Below are positions 25,377 to 35,018 of a stretch of 64,000 nucleotides of DNA, piece by piece. Within the stretch, counting starts at the first letter, position 1. Each line of letters starts with the position of its first letter. The notes below the pieces were generated by a model. It ran no database searches, was not told the DNA's origin, and was given only the letters and a program-made list of their open reading frames with translations. This DNA comes from Sulfitobacter geojensis (GTDB lineage Bacteria; Pseudomonadota; Alphaproteobacteria; Rhodobacterales; Rhodobacteraceae): the NCBI RefSeq assembly GCF_000622325.1, contig NZ_JASE01000005.1:992001-1056000 (forward strand). The letters run 5' to 3'. The position numbers were made by a program, and so were the translations under genes.

Positions 25377-26135
25377 TTAGGGCAGGTCCTGTATCACATC
25401 GCGCAGGTTCAAGGGCGTTGCCCCCGCATCCAGCAGACGCGACAGGCACTCATGTGTAAACGCCCATGTCGCGTCATCCTGCACCAAATGATGCGTCAGC
25501 ATGCCCAAGGGTTCAGCCGCATCCGCACGCCCTTCGCGCCGGTCGCGCAGGTACTCTGTCAGATTTGAAAGCTGGTCCTCGGGATATCGCAACCCGCCAC
25601 CACCACGCCAGTCGATGGGGTCGATATGGGTGTTGATCTGAACCAAAAGGTCAGCCGGCGTTCGCGTTTCGCGGGGTGTAAATGTGGACAGGCCACGGTA
25701 TCCAAGGGCAGAAAGTTGCGGGACCAAGGCGGGATCAATCCGGTTCCACGGCGGGACGAAAATCTCTGCGAGGGCCGTAGAGAACAGGTTTCTCATCTGG
25801 CCGATCGCTGCGCCGATCTCTTCCAGCTGCCCTTGTCGCGGCTCACCGAATTCGGATTTTTTCCGGCCCGCAGTGGCGTGGTTTTCATGTGCCCACCCAT
25901 GGACGAGCGGCACAAGTTTTTGCGTTTCTGCGACAGCATCAACAAGGGTCTGGTCCGCATGTTTGGGAATTACCGCGATATGAACCGGCATGTTCAACTG
26001 GGTGGCCCGGGTGGTCATCCGGTCAAGGGCTGCTGTCATGCTTACCGCATCATCATCACGCCACCAGAGCGGTAGGTAAAGCCCCTCGGCCTGCCAGATC
26101 CGCAGCTCGTTTTGCAAGCCTGTCCAGTCAACCAC
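25377..26135 (-). CDS. Polysaccharide deacetylase-like protein
   Basis: This 252-residue protein resembles NodB-type deacetylases. It has LPLWWRDDDAV near residue 25 (catalytic/metal Asp region), HGWAHENH near residue 99 (the metal-binding His pair) and EIFVPPWNRIDP near residue 145. There is no signal peptide, so it may act in the cytoplasm on a sugar intermediate. It is the last gene of the six-gene glycosyltransferase operon and overlaps the upstream gene by 8 bases. Substrate unknown. Confidence 0.75.
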   Translation of the reverse strand: MVDWTGLQNELRIWQAEGLYLPLWWRDDDAVSMTAALDRMTTRATQLNMPVHIAVIPKHADQTLVDAVAETQKLVPLVHGWAHENHATAGRKKSEFGEPRQGQLEEIGAAIGQMRNLFSTALAEIFVPPWNRIDPALVPQLSALGYRGLSTFTPRETRTPADLLVQINTHIDPIDWRGGGGLRYPEDQLSNLTEYLRDRREGRADAAEPLGMLTHHLVQDDATWAFTHECLSRLLDAGATPLNLRDVIQDLP

Positions 26136-27273
26136 GTTCCCGCTCCCTCACCATATTCGCAACGATTTCAACAGAGGTTTCCGCCCCGAACATTTGCGTG
26201 TGTTTTTGCCGTGCACCGCCATCTGAGATCGCGCGGGTCACAGCGGCAAGCAGTTTTTCATCTGTCAAAGCGTCCGACGTCACCACTTCAATACCAGCAG
26301 AGCGGGCAAGGGCATTTGCACGAATGCCCTGTTCAACCTCGTTGCCATCGTCAAAGGGCACAAACACCGCAGGGCATGTGGTTTGCAGCAGGTCCAGCGC
26401 GGTGTTGTACCCGCAAAAGGAAACCGACGCCGCCGCATGGTTCAACATCTGCCGGAAATCGGGCCGTGTGCTTTCGACGATCACATTGTCCGGTGCACCT
26501 TCCTGCAAGGCGGCAATTGTTGTTTGCGCCGCTTGCCCGCCTATCAACAAACGCCAAACCCGTGCTGCGTCCAGCTTGGCCGCGGCGCGGGCGCATCGAA
26601 AAAGGTTTTCGCCCACCGGACCGCCGCCTGCGCTGACAATTACTTCGCCCGTACCTGCACCGTCGGGATGCGGCAAGGCGGGGGGCAGGGCGACAAAACC
26701 GGTATAGCGCAGCTTGTCGCGCAGCGCGTCCGAAACCGGCCAACTGAGGTCAAGCGGGGCGACATCGGGGTCGGAGTGCACAAGAACGCCGTCATAATAT
26801 GTATCGATGATCTCATCCGCGAAGACCACCTTTTTCGGCTTGCTGGGCGGGGCAAGAATGTCGCGGATCGACGCGCACACAATGGGATGTTTCGGCATTG
26901 TTTCTGACGCAGCCAGCAGCGCGGTGAATTCGTCCTTTAGAATACGGCGGCCAAACGGAAACAGCTCTGTGATCAGCGCATCAGGCTGAAAGGCATGAAG
27001 CGTTGCAATCAGTTGTGCCTGTCGCGTTTCCATCAAGGAAATGTTTGCAACCTCCCCGGCGACATCCAGAAGCCGGCTGAAATCAACACCGTCAGAACGT
27101 AGGGGCGGCAGTTGCTCAAGCTTGATCTCGCTTGACGCCAAGCGCGCGACTGGCATTCCGCCGGAAACCACAACCGGCTGGTGGCCCGCAGACTGAAACG
27201 CCTGCGCCAGCGTCATGGCCCGCGTCAGATGCCCCGTGCCAAGCAGATGGGTAACGACAATCATCACCTTCAT
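26128..27273 (-). CDS. MurG/GT28-like predicted glycosyltransferase
   Basis: This 381-residue protein has a GT-B fold pattern. The N-terminus VMIVVTHLLGTGHLTRAMTLA is the glycine-rich GxGH loop of MurG-like enzymes. The C-terminal nucleotide-sugar half includes VSFCGYNTALDLLQTTCPAV. It resembles the product of the first gene of the operon (30168-31379), so the operon carries two distant paralogs. The start overlaps the phosphatase gene by 4 bases. Donor and acceptor are unknown. Confidence 0.75.
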   Translation of the reverse strand: MKVMIVVTHLLGTGHLTRAMTLAQAFQSAGHQPVVVSGGMPVARLASSEIKLEQLPPLRSDGVDFSRLLDVAGEVANISLMETRQAQLIATLHAFQPDALITELFPFGRRILKDEFTALLAASETMPKHPIVCASIRDILAPPSKPKKVVFADEIIDTYYDGVLVHSDPDVAPLDLSWPVSDALRDKLRYTGFVALPPALPHPDGAGTGEVIVSAGGGPVGENLFRCARAAAKLDAARVWRLLIGGQAAQTTIAALQEGAPDNVIVESTRPDFRQMLNHAAASVSFCGYNTALDLLQTTCPAVFVPFDDGNEVEQGIRANALARSAGIEVVTSDALTDEKLLAAVTRAISDGGARQKHTQMFGAETSVEIVANMVRERERG

Positions 27274-27854
27274 GTGGGCCGCGCCACCAGTCGCACCGGT
27301 TCGTTTTGCAAATGCCAGTCCTTGCCTGTGATCTCGATGATATAAAGCCTGTTGCGTTTGATTTGAAATGGGGCGGGGCCGTCAAATTGCCACCCCGTGG
27401 CACGTGCCAAAAGAACCCGCATCACACCGATATGGCAAACTGCAATGCTGTTTCCGTGCAGCTGCGCGACCCAAGGTTCCAGCCGGTTGAGTAGGGCCAA
27501 TGGCGGCTCTCCGCCCGGTGGCGTGTAATTCCATCCCCAAGTTTCAATGTCGCGATACCCGCTATCGGGATCGGCGCGCATTTCCTTGCCAAACTTGCCC
27601 TCCCATGCGCCCCAGTTCATTTCGATCAGGGCAGGAACTGTGTGCGGCTCTTTGCCCGCGACGATCCGCGCGGTGTCGGCGGCGCGCGACAGGGGGCTGG
27701 AAAACACGGTGGCCTCCTGCCACGCGGCGGGCAGCATGAGCTTGGAAAGATCACGTTTAGCTTCAGCATCCAGTGGGATATCGGTACGGCCCTGAATTCG
27801 GCCGGCGCGGTTCCACTCTGTGTGACCGTGACGCAAAAGGGCGAGACGGATCAT
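27270..27854 (-). CDS. Histidine phosphatase family protein
   Basis: This 194-residue phosphoglycerate-mutase-like protein has the catalytic LLRHGHTEWNRAGRIQG near residue 6. A second His lies in AVCHIGVMRVLLA near residue 150, and FSSPLSRAADTARI is typical of the family. It may dephosphorylate a sugar phosphate or an intermediate of the surrounding glycosyltransferase pathway. ATGA overlaps with genes on both sides show tight coupling. Confidence 0.85.
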   Translation of the reverse strand: MIRLALLRHGHTEWNRAGRIQGRTDIPLDAEAKRDLSKLMLPAAWQEATVFSSPLSRAADTARIVAGKEPHTVPALIEMNWGAWEGKFGKEMRADPDSGYRDIETWGWNYTPPGGEPPLALLNRLEPWVAQLHGNSIAVCHIGVMRVLLARATGWQFDGPAPFQIKRNRLYIIEITGKDWHLQNEPVRLVARPT

Positions 27855-28927
27855 AAGGTTACCCCCACACGGGCTAATCCGTCGCGCAACGTAGACGCGG
27901 CAGCTGGCATCAGATGATGCTGCGCGACATAGTCCTGCGCCGCCTTGCCTGACTGGCGGCGTTGCGACGGGTTGGCGAGCATTTCGTCCAATACGCGCGC
28001 CAGTCCGGCAGGGCCTTCATCGGGTGCGGGGTAACGCGCAGGGGCCAGAACTTCCCGCATGCCGGGGCGATCTTGCGCAAGCACGGGAAGACCGGCGGCT
28101 TGCGCCTCCAGATAGACCATGCCGAGGGCCTCGTTCACGCCGGGCCAGAACATCAGACTGGCGTTTTGATAGGCGGTGCTCAGGGCATCGGGATCGAGTT
28201 GTCCCAGAAACCGCAGGCGCGTCCCAAAGGGTGCCATCAAGGCTTCGACATCGGCGCGGGCGGGGCCATCACCGGCAATATCAAGGTGCCAGTTGTCGTA
28301 AGACAATAGCGCAAGGGTTTTTGCTATGATCTCGAACGAGGCCATTTTGTCACCGGCGCGCATCATACCAACGCTAAGCATCGCGCCATCACTGGCCTGG
28401 ACCTGCGGCACTGAAACGGCGGGCAGGAAAGGGCGCAGATGGACAAGGTGTTGCGACGCAGTTGCGTTTTCGCGCAGACCAACAGCGTCGCGGGTAGAGA
28501 AGTAAAACACAACGTCTGCTGCATCTGCGGCGGCTTCGGCGGCTCTGGCGAAACCGGCCCATGCACCGGTTAACCGCTTGCGGGCGCGGGTGGATTCGAT
28601 TTGTAGATAGGGAATGCCCAAGGCCTTGCTGACGTTGGGGCCGACCAGATCGGGAGCTTTGTAATAGTTGTGATAGGTGATCCATGCCTGCCACCCGGCG
28701 GTTCGGCCCCGTGGGATCAACCGGTCCACTTCGCTTTGCGCTGCGTCTTGCAAACTGTGCTGAACGCGCTCGTCCCCTTTGCCATCGCGGCTGCGCAATG
28801 TGCTGGCCAACGTGACTTCCGCGCCCATGTGTTTCAGGGCCGCAATCAAGGAACGCGCGATGTTGCGATCCCCGGACGGCACCGAATGGGTCGGGGATTT
28901 CATCGGTGCATAAAAGGCCAGCCGCAT
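27851..28927 (-). CDS. Glycosyltransferase family 4 protein
   Basis: This is a 358-residue GT-B enzyme. Its C-terminal half has the GT4 pattern, LDIAGDGPARADVEALM then FWPGVNEALGMVYLEAQAAGLPVLA, with the conserved Glu motif (E-x7-E). The start at 28927 overlaps the preceding gene's TGA by one base. An upstream in-frame opening to 29311 would run into that gene and is rejected. Its product is probably part of a cell-surface or storage glycan. Confidence 0.8.
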   Translation of the reverse strand: MRLAFYAPMKSPTHSVPSGDRNIARSLIAALKHMGAEVTLASTLRSRDGKGDERVQHSLQDAAQSEVDRLIPRGRTAGWQAWITYHNYYKAPDLVGPNVSKALGIPYLQIESTRARKRLTGAWAGFARAAEAAADAADVVFYFSTRDAVGLRENATASQHLVHLRPFLPAVSVPQVQASDGAMLSVGMMRAGDKMASFEIIAKTLALLSYDNWHLDIAGDGPARADVEALMAPFGTRLRFLGQLDPDALSTAYQNASLMFWPGVNEALGMVYLEAQAAGLPVLAQDRPGMREVLAPARYPAPDEGPAGLARVLDEMLANPSQRRQSGKAAQDYVAQHHLMPAAASTLRDGLARVGVTL

Positions 28928-30171
28928 CAGCCCTGTGCCGTCAACATCGCGGTCAAACGCTTGGTCAGGTGTTCGATCCCGGGGTGCATCAGGAAATGGG
29001 CGGTAAGTCGGGTAAAGGCAGCGTTCGCCATTGCTGTTGTGCCTGCCGGATCGGCGGCCATTTTCGCCATCTCGATCGCAAGGGCGGCAGGCGCGTCGTC
29101 GCTGAGAATGCCATGCACGCCGGTGTCGATAAATTCGGGAATGGCCGAGACCGGTGTGCTGAGGATCGCGAGCTTCTGGCTGGCTGCTTCCATCAGGACA
29201 TTGGGCAACCCGTCGCGGTCGCCATCGGCAGCGATACGTGAGGGCAGCACAAAAAGGTCGGCCTTGCGCATGGCGGCAATCACCTCTGGCTGGTCGCAGG
29301 CACCGCGCCACGTGATGCGGCTGGCAATGCCCAGCCGGTCGGCGCGCGCTCGCATTTCAGCGTCCAAAGCCCCGCCGCCGATGTGGGTGAAATGCCAATC
29401 CAGCGCCGCCGGCAACAGGGCCAAAGCGTCCAGCAGGTTATCATATCCCTTTTTCTCGACCAGACGTCCGACGGACATCATGGCAAAGGGCGCGTCGGGT
29501 TGGCGCAAGGCACGGGTGGGCGGCGCAGGAAAGCGGCCCAGATCAAGGCCGTGATAGACCAGATCCACCCGTGACGGCGTATCTGCCATTGCCTGTAAAT
29601 GCTCTGCGCCGAAGCGCGTACAGGTCGCGCCAAAAGCCGCCCCATGCGTGGCACCCGACAACTTTTCCTGCAACTCCCAATCGGGGGAGGTCCAGATGTC
29701 CTTGGCATGGGCAGAGAACGACCATGGCAGCCCGCGCAGGATCGCGGCATAGCGTGCCACGGATGACGGCGTGTGCAGGAAATGCGCATAAATGCCGCGC
29801 ACATCGGCGGGCAATTCATAGGCCATCACACAGGCCTGCCCCCAACGGCGGCGGCGGTTCGCCGTGTCGTCGCGTTCAAGGTCTGCGACAAATGCGGCAG
29901 CGGCAGCTTCGAACCCCGGCATCTCGGCTGCGGCCCCCATGGCACGGGCAACGCGGGCCGGATCATCACGCAGGTATTCCGGCAGATAGTGGACAGGCGC
30001 CTGCAGCCGGTCATGCAGCGGATGGGTTTTCGTGTCGGTCGGATGGCGCAACGACCAGATGTCGAAATCCAGACCGGCCTCTTCCAAGGCGACAAGTTCC
30101 TGCGCGATGAAGGTTTCGGACAGGCGCGGCCAGCCTTTGACCACGACGGCAAGACGGGGAGGCTTGGTCAT
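28927..30171 (-). CDS. Glycosyltransferase family 4 protein
   Basis: This 414-residue enzyme has the N-terminal acceptor motif KGWPRLSETFIAQELVALEEAG, seen in polysaccharide GT4s. It also has FSAHAKDIW, SVGRLVEKKGYDNLLDAL and a donor-site region around FVLPSRIAADGDRDGLPNVLMEA. It starts with a 4-base overlap with the first operon gene. It is one of two GT4 enzymes in the operon and the sugar is not predictable. Confidence 0.85.
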   Translation of the reverse strand: MTKPPRLAVVVKGWPRLSETFIAQELVALEEAGLDFDIWSLRHPTDTKTHPLHDRLQAPVHYLPEYLRDDPARVARAMGAAAEMPGFEAAAAAFVADLERDDTANRRRRWGQACVMAYELPADVRGIYAHFLHTPSSVARYAAILRGLPWSFSAHAKDIWTSPDWELQEKLSGATHGAAFGATCTRFGAEHLQAMADTPSRVDLVYHGLDLGRFPAPPTRALRQPDAPFAMMSVGRLVEKKGYDNLLDALALLPAALDWHFTHIGGGALDAEMRARADRLGIASRITWRGACDQPEVIAAMRKADLFVLPSRIAADGDRDGLPNVLMEAASQKLAILSTPVSAIPEFIDTGVHGILSDDAPAALAIEMAKMAADPAGTTAMANAAFTRLTAHFLMHPGIEHLTKRLTAMLTAQG

Positions 30172-31379
30172 CGGCTTGATCCTTTTTCCATCAAAGCTAG
30201 CGCACGGCGCACAACCACATCCAACCCGTCAAGCAATCCATCCGCCCCGGCGGCAGAGGGCTTGGGTTGATCGGGCAAGGCGCGAATGGCCGCGATCATT
30301 GCATCGGTTGTCATCCCGTCACGAAATTCATCCAGCATCCGCACCAGCCCCAGTTCTTCGGCGCGGCTGGCCCTGATCCATTGCTCCAGCCGTGGTTTGG
30401 TGCGCGGTACGATCACGGCGGGCCGGTCAAACGACAAGACCTCGCAAAAGGTATTGTACCCGCCCATGCAAACCACCCCGACGGCACCGGCAAACAGCGC
30501 CTCGATCCGGCTGTCAAAACCCACGGCAGTGACCCGCCCGTTCAGTTTTGCCACACGGGCGTCAAAGGCATCGCGCACTTCGCCGGACAGGAACGGCCCG
30601 TAGATCAACATCGCATCCGGCCCGAGTTCAGGGTCCTGTTCATAGGCGGACAGCACCAGCGAGACCATCGCTGCACCATCGCCGCCGCCGCCCGGTGTGA
30701 TCAGGACATAGGGGGTGTCTGGCACGTCTGATGCATCAGTAACCTGGCGGCGCAAATAGCCGGTCCAATGCATTCTGGCGCGGGTTTCCGGAGAAAGGGC
30801 AAGGCCCTCTGAGGGGTCGTAAACATCGCGCACCCCGTAAACCCAAATCTCGTCATATAGGTTTTCGGCTGCGGCCAACGCGCCCTTGCGGGTCCATTCG
30901 GCGGCCAGAACTTCGGGTTCGTCCAGCACATCGCGCAGCCCCAAAACCACGCGCGCCCGCCCGCGCATGCGCAGATATTCCAGCGTTGGCAGCAATTCGC
31001 CGCGAAAGCCGGTGGGTTCTTTATCGACAATCAACAAATCCGGTTCGAACCGTTCGACCGCGCTTTGGATCAGCCCCGCGCGCAGCGACGTGGTGTCGTC
31101 GATGTCCAATCCCAAAGTTTGGCTGATATAGCTGCCATCGGGTGTTTTGGTCACGCCGGGCAGACGGATGTGATCAACCCGTTCGGGAAAGGTGAACCGC
31201 CCCGCCATTGGCGATCCGGTCAGAATGATCGCCGATGCTTCTGGGTCCGCTTGGGTCAGGGCCGTCGCCAACGCCCGCGAGCGGCGCAGATGCCCCAAAC
31301 CGAAGGTATCGTGACTGTAAAACATAATCCGGCGTGCACGTGTCGCGCCGCGGTTGCTGTGCGAGGGTGTTGGCACCAT
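30168..31379 (-). CDS. MurG/GT28-like predicted glycosyltransferase, first gene of operon
   Basis: This 403-residue predicted glycosyltransferase resembles the COG4671 type. The N-terminal loop is FYSHDTFGLGHLRRSRALA and the C-terminal donor half includes VVCMGGYNTFCEVLSFDRPAVIVPRT. The ATG at 31379 has AAGGTGA 5 bases upstream and is preferred to a GTG at 31400. The promoter should lie in the 233-base divergent gap to the MscS-type gene, where I saw no clear consensus boxes. Confidence 0.8.
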   Translation of the reverse strand: MVPTPSHSNRGATRARRIMFYSHDTFGLGHLRRSRALATALTQADPEASAIILTGSPMAGRFTFPERVDHIRLPGVTKTPDGSYISQTLGLDIDDTTSLRAGLIQSAVERFEPDLLIVDKEPTGFRGELLPTLEYLRMRGRARVVLGLRDVLDEPEVLAAEWTRKGALAAAENLYDEIWVYGVRDVYDPSEGLALSPETRARMHWTGYLRRQVTDASDVPDTPYVLITPGGGGDGAAMVSLVLSAYEQDPELGPDAMLIYGPFLSGEVRDAFDARVAKLNGRVTAVGFDSRIEALFAGAVGVVCMGGYNTFCEVLSFDRPAVIVPRTKPRLEQWIRASRAEELGLVRMLDEFRDGMTTDAMIAAIRALPDQPKPSAAGADGLLDGLDVVVRRALALMEKGSSR

Positions 31380-31612
31380 AAGTGTCACCTTTTCCACCAC
31401 GCGTTATTCGTGGCTTAGCCTGTGAACAGACCCCCGCAGGATTCGTCTGTGAATTGAGGGTGCTGCATGCACCAGCCCCATTCCGCTATGACATAATTCG
31501 CAGGGCTTTGTAAAACACCAAGGATCACGGTTATGTGCATCGGGGCTGTGCTGCACGATTTACAATCCCTATGGCAGTGGCCTAGCGTGGTTTAACTTTT
31601 TCGAACCTCGGA

Positions 31613-34045
31613 ATGCTCATGCGCCTGATCCTTTTGGTCTCTCTCCTTTTTAGCCTTTTGTTCGGTGCGTTCCACGCCCCTGTGCAGGCGCAGGGCATTC
31701 CCTTTGTCACCGGCACCAAACCGGCGGCCGACGAACAGAGTGCCAAGATCGAAGAGATCATGCGTCAGGCGGCAGAGAACGGGGTTGGCGTTGTGGTCAT
31801 CGACCGCGAGGGAAACCTGTTGCAACCGGACCCGCCAGCCTTGCCCGCGCAGGCCGAGGGCACGCAGGAGGGATCGACCCTGATGGCGCTACAGGACAGC
31901 ACTGTGCGGTTTCGCGCGGCTTTGCTGGACCGGATGTTGCAACTACCGGCCGCCTTTAACGAAGTGCTCTATGTCCTGCGTGCGGCCAGTCCTGACGGCA
32001 GTTTGATGGCCTTTGGAAAGGCGCTTGCCTATAGTCTGCTCTTGTTTGCTGCGGGTGTTCTGTTCGAACGTGAAATTTACGGCAAACGGTTGATGCGTAA
32101 TATTATTGTGCGGCGTGTGCGCGAAAACCCCGAAGGGTTTGCCGAAAAAATGCCCTTCCTTGTCCTGCGGTTTATCGTCGGTGTCGGGGGTATTCTGGTG
32201 TCGATGGCTGTGGCCTATGTCATAGGTGCAATCGTATTTGGCACCCTTGAAGACACGGCAATCCAGTTCACGGTCACGTTGATCAACGTCGGTTACTTCA
32301 CCTGCCGTTTGGTCGCGGGCCTGTGGCGGATGATCTTGTCCCCTTATCTTTCGCAGTATCGCATACCGGCGCTCAGCGATCGGGATGCCAACCGGTTGCA
32401 CCGGTGGCTTTGGACACTGGCGGTTTTCGAGATCTGCGCGATCCTTTTCGGCGCATGGATCGCGGAACTGGGGTTGAACTATGATGTCTATGCCTTCCTG
32501 TCCTCGATCCTGTCCGGTGTTATCGTTTTGATTAATATCGTGATGGTGCTGGTCAACCGGCACGCCATTTCGGGGGCGTTGCGCAATGGCCAGACTGTTG
32601 AAAACACCAGCATGGGCGTGCGGCTGCTTAGTCAGCTTTGGGCCCCGGCCGTTATCCTTTACGTGCTTTTCGCATGGTTCCAGCTGACCTATGGTCTGGT
32701 GCTTGGCCGTCCGAACGCCGTACCGCTGATTGCGGGGGCCTATGGCATCCTGATTTCGATTATCGTGGTCTATGGCGTGATCAATTTCCTGATCGAACGC
32801 AGTTTCGCGCGCGCGCGTGCCCTACGCCGCATGAACCGGATTATGGAAGAGGAAGAAGAGCAGGAACAAGCACTTGCAACCGCACAAGCACAAGCGACCA
32901 ATGACGAAGAAGTCGCCCGCCTGACGCAAGAACTGGAAGAAACCCGCGCCGAAGAGGAAGAGGCGCGCGCAGCGATCGCCCCACGCCACCCGCTGAACAC
33001 CTTCGAAGGGCTGGCCCGTCGTGTTGCCGGCATTCTAGCGTTGGTCGCTGGAACATATGCGTTCTTTTACATCTGGGACAATGACAGCGCGCAAATGGTC
33101 GAAAGCTTTGCGGACAGGTTGCTGGATATCATGGTCGTCTGCTTTTTCGGCTATATCATCTATCACGCCTTTCGCATCTGGATTGACACGAAAATTCGCG
33201 AGGAAGTCGGGGATCAGGAAGAGGGCGAGCTGGGCGATGAAGGCGGCGGCACCTCGGCCAGCCGTCTGGCGACCTTGCTGCCCTTGTTCCGTAACTTCAT
33301 GCTGATTGTGGTTGTGGTGACGATTATGCTGATCGTGCTGATGCAGGTCGGGATCAACGTTGCACCGTTGTTCGCGGGGGCCGGTATTGTGGGTGTCGCG
33401 GTCGGTTTTGGCTCGCAAGCCTTGGTGCGCGATATATTTGCCGGTGCGTTTTTCCTGTTCGACGATGCCTTTCGCAAGGGCGAGTATTTGGATGTTGGCG
33501 GCGTCAAAGGCACGGTCGAGAAGATTTCGGTACGTTCGTTCCAGCTGCGCCACCACCTTGGCGCTTTGCACACCATCCCCTTTGGCGAATTGCAGGTGAT
33601 GACGAATTATTCGCGCGACTGGGTCATCATGAAACTGCCCTTGCGGGTGACCTATGACACGGATGTGGAACGGGTGCGCAAGTTGATCAAAAAGCTGGGG
33701 CAGCAGTTGTTGGAAGATCCGGTCATCGGCCCTGATTTCATTCAGCCGCTGAAATCCCAAGGCGTGATTGAAATGCAGGACAGCGCGATGATCATCCGCG
33801 TCAAATTCATGACAAAACCCGGGGACCAGTGGGTGATCCGCAAACGGATTTATCAGGATATCCGTGAGCTGTTCGAACGCGAAGGCATCAAGTTCGCGCA
33901 CCGCGAGGTGACGGTCCGTCTGGCCGATGGCAAAGTCGAAGATCTGAGCGAGGAAGAGAAAAACACAATCACCGCAGCAGCGCAGACCTCGATCGAAGAG
34001 GAGATGCTGGAGGGCGGCGCAGACACCAACGGGGATGACCGTTAG
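31613..34045 (+). CDS. Large MscS-family mechanosensitive channel
   Basis: This 810-residue protein has a signal peptide (LLVSLLFSLLFGAFHAPVQAQ), a periplasmic segment and multiple membrane helices. A highly acidic Glu/Gln-rich coiled-coil insert lies near residues 405-450 (MEEEEEQEQALATAQAQA). The MscS core from about residue 560 includes the pore helix GAGIVGVAVGFGSQALVRDI and the beta domain DVGGVKGTVEKISVRSFQLR. It resembles large multi-domain MscS channels that relieve hypo-osmotic stress. Either ATG 31613 or 31619 could be used. Confidence 0.85.
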   Translation: MLMRLILLVSLLFSLLFGAFHAPVQAQGIPFVTGTKPAADEQSAKIEEIMRQAAENGVGVVVIDREGNLLQPDPPALPAQAEGTQEGSTLMALQDSTVRFRAALLDRMLQLPAAFNEVLYVLRAASPDGSLMAFGKALAYSLLLFAAGVLFEREIYGKRLMRNIIVRRVRENPEGFAEKMPFLVLRFIVGVGGILVSMAVAYVIGAIVFGTLEDTAIQFTVTLINVGYFTCRLVAGLWRMILSPYLSQYRIPALSDRDANRLHRWLWTLAVFEICAILFGAWIAELGLNYDVYAFLSSILSGVIVLINIVMVLVNRHAISGALRNGQTVENTSMGVRLLSQLWAPAVILYVLFAWFQLTYGLVLGRPNAVPLIAGAYGILISIIVVYGVINFLIERSFARARALRRMNRIMEEEEEQEQALATAQAQATNDEEVARLTQELEETRAEEEEARAAIAPRHPLNTFEGLARRVAGILALVAGTYAFFYIWDNDSAQMVESFADRLLDIMVVCFFGYIIYHAFRIWIDTKIREEVGDQEEGELGDEGGGTSASRLATLLPLFRNFMLIVVVVTIMLIVLMQVGINVAPLFAGAGIVGVAVGFGSQALVRDIFAGAFFLFDDAFRKGEYLDVGGVKGTVEKISVRSFQLRHHLGALHTIPFGELQVMTNYSRDWVIMKLPLRVTYDTDVERVRKLIKKLGQQLLEDPVIGPDFIQPLKSQGVIEMQDSAMIIRVKFMTKPGDQWVIRKRIYQDIRELFEREGIKFAHREVTVRLADGKVEDLSEEEKNTITAAAQTSIEEEMLEGGADTNGDDR

Positions 34046-34152
34046 CGGTAGATTGCCGATGGCGCGATGTTGAACGGCGCGAGCCGTGCTGCACGTTGAC
34101 TTGTAAGAATGGCCCGCTAGCTTTTTATCGAACCCAACGACAGGAGCGTCCC

Positions 34153-34917
34153 ATGACCCAGACTCGCAGACATTTCCTTGCCACGACTACCGCAACCATT
34201 ACCCTTTTGCCGTTCGCCGCACATGCGGACGGACATGGCGCGGACAGCTTTGAAACACCTGCCGGCAACATCACCGTACATCCCGTGGCGCATGCCTCGA
34301 TCGTGCTTGAGACGCCCAAGGGGACGATCTATGTCGATCCGGTGGGCGAGGGCGCGCTGTACGAAGATATGCCTGCACCTGATCTGATCCTGATCACTCA
34401 TGAGCATGGTGATCACTATAAGGAAGAGACTCTATTGGCGATTGTCGCTGATAGCACCCAGATCATCGCCAACCCTGCGGTGATGGGCAAGCTGCCCGAG
34501 GCGCTGAAAGCGCGCGCAAGCGAAGTGGCCAACGGCGGCACCGCCGATTTCGCCGGAATGGTGATCGAAGCGATACCGGCCTACAACACAACCGAAGAGC
34601 GCAAGAATTTTCACCCCGAGGGGCGCGATAACGGCTATGTGCTGAACTTCGAGGGCTTCCGTATGTATGTCTCTGGCGACACCGAAGACATTCCCGAAAT
34701 GCGCGCCCTGCAAGACATTGATCTGGCCTTTGTCTGTATGAACCTTCCGTTCACAATGGACGCGAATGCGGCCGCCTCTGCCGTTTCGGAATTCGCACCG
34801 TCCTATGTTTACCCCTATCACTATCGTGGCCGTGATGGTGGCACACAAGATCCCGAAACTTTCGCGAAAATGGTAAGCGGCGACACCGAGGTGAAGTTCG
34901 GCAACTGGTACGGTTAA
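34153..34917 (+). CDS. Exported MBL-fold metal-dependent hydrolase
   Basis: The protein has 254 residues with a Tat-like signal (TRRHFLATTTATITLLPFAAHA). The metal motif LITHEHGDHYKE is intact, and later blocks (YVSGDTEDIPEM, YPYHYRGRDGG) fit the UPF0173/L-ascorbate-lactonase-like branch. An AGGAG site precedes the ATG. It is a single-gene unit, unrelated in position to the sox MBL genes. Substrate unknown. Confidence 0.8.
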   Translation: MTQTRRHFLATTTATITLLPFAAHADGHGADSFETPAGNITVHPVAHASIVLETPKGTIYVDPVGEGALYEDMPAPDLILITHEHGDHYKEETLLAIVADSTQIIANPAVMGKLPEALKARASEVANGGTADFAGMVIEAIPAYNTTEERKNFHPEGRDNGYVLNFEGFRMYVSGDTEDIPEMRALQDIDLAFVCMNLPFTMDANAAASAVSEFAPSYVYPYHYRGRDGGTQDPETFAKMVSGDTEVKFGNWYG

Positions 34918-34993
34918 CCATTGCAAGGAGGGATGTGCGTCAATCCGGCGGCTGTGCCGCGGGACCTCCGTATCTTAGCGGCCTGATAAAGGG

Positions 34994-35018
34994 GGGCGTT
35001 GGCGATTAGCCAGCGCCC
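34994..35018. terminator. Strong hairpin at the end of the ABC importer operon
   Basis: GGGCGTTGGC pairs with GCCAGCGCCC (10 bp, one G-T pair) around GATTA. It lies immediately after the stop of the permease gene at 35019 on the minus strand, followed by three Ts. It may also end the MBL gene transcript on the plus strand. Confidence 0.55.

Noticed and set aside
28928..29311. Extended N-terminus for the GT4 gene ending at 27851
   Set aside because: The extension runs through the previous glycosyltransferase gene in another frame; the start at 28927 gives a normal GT4 N-terminus and a 1-base overlap.
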